The notes under the pieces: model-generated
What the model was told of the DNA's origin: nothing
The model's database searches: none
Seen by the model: only the letters and a program-made list of their open reading frames with translations
Program-made: the position numbers and the translations under genes
Source of the DNA: Opitutales bacterium
Lineage (GTDB): Bacteria; Verrucomicrobiota; Verrucomicrobiia; Opitutales; JAFGAQ01
Assembly (NCBI GenBank): GCA_028704125.1
Contig: JAQVLM010000274.1
Span: 1-5,091 of the forward strand
Reading direction: 5' to 3'
DNA: 5,091 bases
Part shown: positions 1 through 5,091 of the stretch, in pieces
Layout: each line of letters begins with the position of its first letter
Numbering within the stretch: the first letter of the stretch is position 1

Positions 1-2017
1 ACCATGCCCGCGGGTGGTTCTGCCCCAATACCTCATACAATTTCACCTGAAAACCAAACATCGGGTCTTTCGCCTGGTCACTGAGGTAGGCTTCCAACCG
101 GCTCTTGAAGGATTGAAACGCATCCTCGGCATATCGAGGCTGCTGAAGCGCCAAGTGCAACAGTTGGAAGAACACCTCGATGTCCTGCGGCGAACATGAC
201 CCTCTGAAGCTTTCTCGGTAGGGCTCGATCTCCGTGCTGAACTGCACGGACTTCCCGGCAAAGAACTTTTGCAAATCCGTGCTCGAAAACGAGCCATACC
301 CGGAGGCACCGACCACATGAGCGACATAGAGTGCGTTGATCTTATCCTCCAAGCCATGCAGGGAAGCTCCCCCACGGCTCACTGCGCGGATCAGAATCTC
401 ATCATTCTTGAGATCCGTTTTTTTGAGATACACTTGCACCCCATTCGACAAAACCACCCGCTTGGCTCCGAGTTCGGTAAATTCTTCCGTCTCAATGACT
501 GTGCCCTCAACCGGTTCCTTCTCCAATAGAGAGGACTGTGCGAGCTTGTCTTCGTAGGGTAGGACCTCCGCCTGATCGACCTCTGCCACTACGTTCCGGA
601 CCCCCTCCTCATTGACCGACTCAAGGATCTGGTCCGGCCCCATTACCAGAACGACCCGGTTCTTCGGCTCCATCAACTCCCGGGCCATCGCATTCACTTC
701 CTCAAGTGTTACCCGTTCCAACAAGGCACGGACCATATTGAACGCAAGCTCCGGAGCCGGAACCGCTTTTCTGGTAAGGTAGTGTTCCGCAATCGCTTCC
801 GACCATTGTTCCGAGGGAGTCTTATCCCGCTCCAACCACGCCTTTTCATAGCCACGCAGCACCTCAGCCTTCTGGCGCTCCCATTCGGATGCCACAAATC
901 CGTGAACCATGACCCTCTTGCTCTCCTCCAGAACGGTTCTTAGCCCGATATCAACCCCGGAATCTGCTACCACCGCCGCGACAAACCAATAGTCCAAGGT
1001 GCGAGTATGCTCGCCCACCCCACCACCTGCGGAAGCAAAAGGAGGCTCCGGATTCTCGAGTTTTTCAGCAAAGCGCTGGTTCAGCATGCCCGCCACGCAC
1101 TGCTCTAAAACCTGCCGCTCAAAGTCAGCCTCCGAGCTCGTGCTTCTCGCCGGAAACTTGTGGATGACATAGAGCACAGTGCCGGATGCCTCTTTGTCGC
1201 TTGCGATGGCAATCAGGGTTTCTTCATGCCCTGGCACCGGATAGGAATCCAGCTTCCGCACTTCATCCGGCATTTCAATCGCGGAAAACTGCTTGCGTAT
1301 GCGCTGCTCCATGTCATCCGGATCCATATCGCCCACCACCACAAGGGCGATCTGGTCCGGGCGATACCAATCCCGATAGAAGCGTTTGAGCGTATCATAT
1401 GGAGCCCCCTCGATCACCTCACGCGTGCCGATCGGAAGACGCTCCGCGTAACGCGAACCTTTCAAGAATACGGGCGAAATCTTGTCCCACATCCGCTGAT
1501 TGGCGCCACGTCCCATCCTCCACTCCTCAAGGATCACTCCACGCTCCTTATCAATCTCTTCTCCGTCAAAACTGAGCCCGGCCGCCCAATCCCGCATCAC
1601 CAATAGCCCGGAATCGAGCGGGCTGATGTTGTCCGCCGGCAAAGTGAGCATGTAGACCGTCGCATCATAGCCGGTATAGGCATTCAACTCCGGACCAAAC
1701 TGAATGCCCAACGACTGCAAAAAGCTGATCAATTCATTCTTCTCAAAGTGTTCGGAGCCATTGAAAGCCATGTGCTCGCAGAAGTGGGCCAACCCACGCT
1801 GGTCCTCGTCCTCGAGAACCGATCCGGCATTCACCGCCAAGCGCATTTCCACACGATTCTCCGGCATCCGGTTCTGCCGGATATAGTAGGTGAACCCGTT
1901 ATCGAGGCGCCCGATCCGGATTTGCGGATCAAGCGGAAATTCGGCGGGCCCGGATGCGCAGACCGGGAAACCCGCGCAGAGCAATACTGGAACAAACAGA
2001 TAGGATCGTAGGTTCAT
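1..2017 (-). CDS. Exported M16 family zinc metallopeptidase, PqqL-like (3' end cut by window edge)
   Basis: Predicted periplasmic zinc endopeptidase of the pitrilysin/insulysin superfamily (M16), closest in style to the two-repeat PqqL/processing-protease group. I translated the minus frame from the ATG at 2017; it stays open for 672 codons to the edge. Residues 1-21 look like a signal peptide (MNLR, a hydrophobic stretch, then a VCA/SG cleavage-like site). The catalytic motif HFCEH is at residues 78-82 (H78 and H82 zinc ligands, E81 general base), followed by MAFNGSEHF. ERGVILEEWR at 158-167 supplies the third zinc ligand, probably E165 by alignment with mitochondrial processing peptidase. 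RYAERLPIGT (189-198) and FYRDWYRPDQIALVVVGDMD (213-232) are characteristic of the family. A second M16 repeat starts near residue 515 (LSNGVQVYLKK) and includes GSCSPQDIEVFFQLL, typical of PqqL-like proteins. Relatives are about 900-950 residues, so the C-terminal part of repeat two is missing. No frameshift seen. The substrate is unknown. An in-frame alternative start lies at 2044. Confidence 0.93.
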   Translation of the reverse strand, partial: MNLRSYLFVPVLLCAGFPVCASGPAEFPLDPQIRIGRLDNGFTYYIRQNRMPENRVEMRLAVNAGSVLEDEDQRGLAHFCEHMAFNGSEHFEKNELISFLQSLGIQFGPELNAYTGYDATVYMLTLPADNISPLDSGLLVMRDWAAGLSFDGEEIDKERGVILEEWRMGRGANQRMWDKISPVFLKGSRYAERLPIGTREVIEGAPYDTLKRFYRDWYRPDQIALVVVGDMDPDDMEQRIRKQFSAIEMPDEVRKLDSYPVPGHEETLIAIASDKEASGTVLYVIHKFPARSTSSEADFERQVLEQCVAGMLNQRFAEKLENPEPPFASAGGGVGEHTRTLDYWFVAAVVADSGVDIGLRTVLEESKRVMVHGFVASEWERQKAEVLRGYEKAWLERDKTPSEQWSEAIAEHYLTRKAVPAPELAFNMVRALLERVTLEEVNAMARELMEPKNRVVLVMGPDQILESVNEEGVRNVVAEVDQAEVLPYEDKLAQSSLLEKEPVEGTVIETEEFTELGAKRVVLSNGVQVYLKKTDLKNDEILIRAVSRGGASLHGLEDKINALYVAHVVGASGYGSFSSTDLQKFFAGKSVQFSTEIEPYRESFRGSCSPQDIEVFFQLLHLALQQPRYAEDAFQSFKSRLEAYLSDQAKDPMFGFQVKLYEVLGQNHPRAW

Positions 2018-2047
2018 AGGTAGAGGGGGAATAAGAGGGTTCATCGT

Positions 2048-2053
2048 TCCTTA
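2048..2053 (-). promoter_or_regulatory. Shine-Dalgarno-like sequence supporting an alternative M16 start at 2044
   Basis: Read on the minus strand, TAAGGA lies three bases before an ATG at 2044-2042. That ATG is in frame with the ATG at 2017 and would add nine residues (MNPLIPPLP). The 2017 ATG is preceded only by a pyrimidine-rich stretch (TTCCCCCTCTACCT) with no Shine-Dalgarno match. The frame cannot extend further, because a TAA stop at 2053-2051 overlaps this motif. Against the upstream start, the three-base spacing is shorter than usual and the added residues are proline-rich, whereas starting at 2017 gives a textbook signal peptide. I kept 2017 as the coordinate but regard the choice as open. 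Confidence 0.35.
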
Positions 2054-2071
2054 TGCAGGGAATCAGCCCAC

Positions 2072-2099
2072 AAAAAGAATCGTGTAGATTCCTATCACG
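2072..2099 (-). terminator. Candidate intrinsic terminator downstream of the CcsBA gene
   Basis: On the minus strand, CGTG-A-TAG, a GAAT loop and CTACACG form a seven-base-pair stem with one bulged A and a four-base loop. It is followed by ATTCTTTTT, a T-rich tract. The hairpin begins about 40 bases after the CcsBA stop codon and ends before either candidate M16 start. The plus strand has no T tract after the same hairpin, so it would act only in the direction of the two genes. The stem is short and interrupted, so termination may be partial. Confidence 0.5.
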
Positions 2100-2138
2100 C
2101 GAGCCACCAACTTCAAGCTTGGATTCCGGCACAAACCT

Positions 2139-5091
2139 TCATTTTCCCGAATGAGAATCCACACCGGATCTATGAGAAGCCGTGAGTGAAGCCACCCCCA
2201 TTACCGCAAGGTGGAAGATTACAAAAGCAATCAGCCAAAGAAACGCTGAGTCAATGAAGCCGTAGGAGTGGAGCCCAACTCCCAGCATGTTGGTTCCGAA
2301 CCAGGACCATGCCGTGACAATATTGCAGCCAATCGAGAGGATCAGAAATCCCTTGGCATCGACGAGACGCCCCCATTTGGCGTGCAGGAGCAGCGCGCCA
2401 AACAGCACAATCAAAAGGGCTCCATTCTCTTTCGGATCCCACCCCCAGAAGCGCCCCCAGGATTGATCCGCCCAGATTCCGCCAAGGACGGTCCCCACGA
2501 AACTGAAAAGGAGCGCGAAACAGAGCACGCCGTAAACCGAGCCAACCAAGCGGCTCATCCAAACGGGATCGGATTTGCGCCGGATCCAAGTCGCAAGAAC
2601 TCCAACCAGAGCCATTGAACCCGCAAGGAACATCGCCGAGTATCCGAAAGTGATCACCACCACATGGGTCGCCAACCAGAAATTGGAGTCGAGCACCGCC
2701 CGCATCAATTCCAGTGTATCCCCACCGGATCCAAGGTTGTGCGCAATCACCAGGGTTGCAAACCCGGTCAAGGCGCCGGTCGCCAGCGCGATGCCATTTT
2801 TCCAGCCTCTCTCGATGATCCATGCGATCCAAACAGTTCCCCATCCCACAAACACAGCGGAGGAATATAGGTTGGTGACGGGGGGTCGTCCCTGCACCAG
2901 CATCCGGGCAACGATACCCAGGGTGTGCAGAACCCAGGCGACCACCACAATCCATCCCGCGGCCCGCCCAAACACAGCCGGACTCCGCATCCATGACACC
3001 AAGACCAGAAGCAAAGCGACCACGTAGAGCTGAAGCGTCAGATAGAACGGCTGGATCTGGTTAAAGGCCCATTCGGCTCCAACCCTCGCCTGCGGATAGA
3101 CTTCACCCGGAAACGCCGTCTTCATTCCGGCTACGGCGTCCGCGATTCCGGCGGCATCACCCGCCTTCCATGCATCAATCAAGCGCGCCCAAGCCATTGC
3201 GCCCGAAAGGGGCGCCGTCGAAAGCGAAGCCCGCATCAGAGTTTCTCCGGCCGAAAGCCAATGCGAGGAAGCACGATCCTCCGCATCTAAGGGCGGCACC
3301 AAGCCAATGGATACCGACTGTGCCTGCCGGATCCACATTCCCGCGAATCCAATGTAACGGGCAAGCGCCGTCTCGTCGTAGGGTTTACCCTCCTGCTGGA
3401 GCCGAATCGCCCGGATCCCGTCGGGAACCGCATTGAGGAACTCCTCGTATTGGCCGGAAACACTCACCCCTGCTTCGACCTTATCCAGCGCGTGAAACGC
3501 CCGCTGCAAGTGCCGGAAGGTGAGGATGGCATCCCGTAGCTTCATGATGTGCCGCTCGTAGTCACTGCGGAGCTGGGCCTCCGGCTGAACCCGATCCACC
3601 TGATCCTGAATCCTTGCCAGATGGGGCAACACTTCGTCTGGTGAAAACTGATTGCGTTCGTCGGCCGGAAAGCCTATGAGGGCCAACACCTCCGGATGAT
3701 CCACCCGGAAAACCCGCACTTGCCCGGCGATATCGGGACGTGCAATCACGTCCATCAACCAATGAGAGGCCGATCGCTTCCGTCCATCCGGATAGCGCAC
3801 ACTGAACTTCCCGTGGATGATCATCAGGCTGGTCCGTGCAAGGCTGTCAAAGGGTTTGACCCGTCCTTCGCTTTGCACCGGAACGCTTCCGATGGAACCC
3901 GGGGCCGATCCCTGCCGCATCGCGGAGCCCGCATGCCGGCCGCCAATCATCAGCACGCAAACCAACGCCACTGCGACCGCCCACCAGCGCACATTACGCG
4001 AATCATCCGGGCGGGCAGGATAAGCCACGGTAACAGCCGGTGCTGAATCAACCACTGGCCCAGTCTGTTTACGCTTCGCCAAGTGCCGGATCAGGTGGAT
4101 CGCAAATTGCCAGAACATTCCAACTCCCATCAGGATGGAGGCAAGGTAAGGAATCGTCCAACCCGGATTCTTCACCACATGGAACATCGATGCCTGATCC
4201 CCTTCTCCAAAGGATGCCTGATAAAATGTTAGCCCGCCATGCCGCAGCGGATGATTCATCGCAATGATCGCCTCACGGAGCAACCCGCCATCGGGGGCAG
4301 TGAGGCGAACCCGGCTCGCGAAGTTGCGTGGAATCTCCGTTCCCGGATAGCGATCATGGGTGAACTGGTCCAAATGAACCCGATACGGCAGATAGGTGCG
4401 GCTAAAGCGCAGCGCCAGCTCATAAACCTTCCCATCAACTTCGAAACGCTGCGCCGGGAAACGCTCATCGAACACATTGCTGAGCAGCCATGTTCCCAAT
4501 GAGGACCCGTCCTTGCGCAAAACCTCAACCACGGCGGAACTCCGATCCACTTCGCCTTCCCGGAAGGTCCGGCGTGCAGCAAATGCACTCATCCCCTGAT
4601 CTTTGGCGATTCCCCGGGTGGCGCTGAATCGACCCGGCGCATGCGCCGCCGCTGGATCCGCCGTCAAGAATGCATTCGGAAACGCCGCGACCACCTTCAC
4701 CTCAAATGGCCAGCCCAATTCGCGGAAGACCTCACCCGTTTCCAGCATCCCGAAGGGAATACTGGTCACCGTATCGGAGTCCGGTTCACTGCGGTCGATA
4801 ACCACCAGTTCATTATCCCGATAGCTTTCGAGGTAGGTTCCCGAGGATCCGACATTCAACCAGAGCCGGTTTTCAACCGCGAGCCAACCAGTGAGCGCCT
4901 CACCAAACAACAACAGAAAGAACCCAAGATGTATGAGGAAAATGCCCAGCTTATCCCATCCGCGACGAATCCGGGTCGAACGCGAAAACAGCAGGTTCAG
5001 CATGAGCAGTGAACCCACCAGATACCCGCCAGGGATGGGCAACACCATAACCTCCCGAACATCTCCAGACGGCCACTGCTCCGGATAGGAC
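2139..5091 (-). CDS. ccsBA: ResB-CcsA fusion, System II cytochrome c synthetase (5' end cut by window edge)
   Basis: Integral inner-membrane protein that moves heme to the outer face and attaches it covalently to apocytochromes c (System II). An ATG at 5048 would give 969 residues, but 14 in-frame codons continue to the edge (SYPEQWPSGDVREV) and the first ResB helix is absent, so the real start lies outside. Numbering from 5048: ResB helices at about 6-22 and 33-53, the latter with TM-His H40 (FLIHLGFF); an extracytoplasmic ResB domain at 54-297; helix 298-320; a cytoplasmic loop; helix 353-371; a second extracytoplasmic segment at 372-667 opening with GRVKPFDSLART (395-406). The CcsA half has about nine helices (668-953) with GRPPVTNLYSS (720-730), P-His1 H795, the tryptophan-rich WWD heme motif WGRFWGWDPKENGALL (864-879), TM-His H889 and P-His2 H927 (GVGLHSYGF). 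All four expected heme-related histidines are present, and the predicted topology puts WWD and both P-His outside. Stop TGA at 2141-2139. Confidence 0.95.
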   Translation of the reverse strand, partial: SYPEQWPSGDVREVMVLPIPGGYLVGSLLMLNLLFSRSTRIRRGWDKLGIFLIHLGFFLLLFGEALTGWLAVENRLWLNVGSSGTYLESYRDNELVVIDRSEPDSDTVTSIPFGMLETGEVFRELGWPFEVKVVAAFPNAFLTADPAAAHAPGRFSATRGIAKDQGMSAFAARRTFREGEVDRSSAVVEVLRKDGSSLGTWLLSNVFDERFPAQRFEVDGKVYELALRFSRTYLPYRVHLDQFTHDRYPGTEIPRNFASRVRLTAPDGGLLREAIIAMNHPLRHGGLTFYQASFGEGDQASMFHVVKNPGWTIPYLASILMGVGMFWQFAIHLIRHLAKRKQTGPVVDSAPAVTVAYPARPDDSRNVRWWAVAVALVCVLMIGGRHAGSAMRQGSAPGSIGSVPVQSEGRVKPFDSLARTSLMIIHGKFSVRYPDGRKRSASHWLMDVIARPDIAGQVRVFRVDHPEVLALIGFPADERNQFSPDEVLPHLARIQDQVDRVQPEAQLRSDYERHIMKLRDAILTFRHLQRAFHALDKVEAGVSVSGQYEEFLNAVPDGIRAIRLQQEGKPYDETALARYIGFAGMWIRQAQSVSIGLVPPLDAEDRASSHWLSAGETLMRASLSTAPLSGAMAWARLIDAWKAGDAAGIADAVAGMKTAFPGEVYPQARVGAEWAFNQIQPFYLTLQLYVVALLLVLVSWMRSPAVFGRAAGWIVVVAWVLHTLGIVARMLVQGRPPVTNLYSSAVFVGWGTVWIAWIIERGWKNGIALATGALTGFATLVIAHNLGSGGDTLELMRAVLDSNFWLATHVVVITFGYSAMFLAGSMALVGVLATWIRRKSDPVWMSRLVGSVYGVLCFALLFSFVGTVLGGIWADQSWGRFWGWDPKENGALLIVLFGALLLHAKWGRLVDAKGFLILSIGCNIVTAWSWFGTNMLGVGLHSYGFIDSAFLWLIAFVIFHLAVMGVASLTASHRSGVDSHSGK

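Noticed and set aside
1160..1606. A 148-codon open frame on the plus strand
   Set aside because: It lies wholly antisense to the M16 coding region, which matches its family through this stretch; the frame shows no recognisable motif.
1949..1978. Possible lipoprotein signal at Cys14 or Cys20 of the M16 peptidase
   Set aside because: Neither VLLC nor FPVC fits the usual lipobox (small residue just before Cys, Leu at -3); an ordinary signal peptidase I site at VCA/SG fits better.
2114..2121. Palindrome CAAGCTTG in the intergenic gap
   Set aside because: Short perfect palindrome without loop or flanking symmetry; expected by chance and not placed like an operator for either gene.
1929..2132. 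A 67-codon minus-strand frame starting just after the CcsBA stop and spanning the intergenic gap
   Set aside because: It runs through the terminator candidate and overlaps the start of the M16 gene in another frame; no motif, signal peptide or membrane segment supports it.
2251..2994. A 247-codon open frame on the minus strand
   Set aside because: It is an alternate frame inside the CcsA half of the fusion, rich in Gly, Arg, Trp and Cys as expected of an out-of-frame shadow; the main frame carries the WWD motif and conserved histidines here.
2575..3027. A 150-codon open frame on the plus strand
   Set aside because: Antisense to the membrane helices of CcsA; composition is typical of a complementary-strand shadow and no family motif is visible.
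1..5091. Scan for tRNA/rRNA genes, CRISPR repeats, insertion sequence ends, retron- or phage-like elements and long repeats
   Set aside because: Nothing was seen by eye; about 97 percent of the window is covered by two family-consistent coding frames, leaving only a 121 bp gap.

Overview
This window looks like ordinary chromosomal DNA from a Gram-negative (diderm) bacterium. It holds two long genes, both on the minus strand, which fill almost all of it; each runs off one edge. The DNA is moderately GC-rich. The architecture of the larger protein is a ResB-CcsA fusion with a long extra extracytoplasmic segment between the halves. I associate that form with Bacteroidota and the Planctomycetota/Verrucomicrobiota group. 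A Verrucomicrobiota-like host is my best guess, but nothing here proves it.

Layout in the direction of transcription (right to left). Positions 5091-2139 encode a System II cytochrome c synthetase (CcsBA type). Its true N-terminus lies outside the window: the frame is open to the edge and the first expected membrane helix is missing. The 121 bp from 2138 to 2018 form the only intergenic gap. It contains a good candidate intrinsic terminator (2099-2072) and a Shine-Dalgarno-like sequence that raises a start-site question for the next gene. Positions 2017-1 (or 2044-1) encode an exported M16 zinc peptidase of the PqqL/processing-protease type. It is cut by the window edge about two thirds to three quarters of the way through.

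Working together: CcsBA carries heme across the inner membrane and attaches it to apocytochromes c on the outer face. The M16 enzyme should degrade or process peptides outside the cytoplasm. Both act in the periplasmic compartment, but the terminator candidate between them argues against tight co-transcription, and I know of no established functional link.

I found no RNA genes, mobile elements, CRISPR arrays, attachment sites or notable repeats, and no sign of a novel system. The findings are refinements: truncated ends, a start choice, the unusual inserted domain of CcsBA, and small motif observations.
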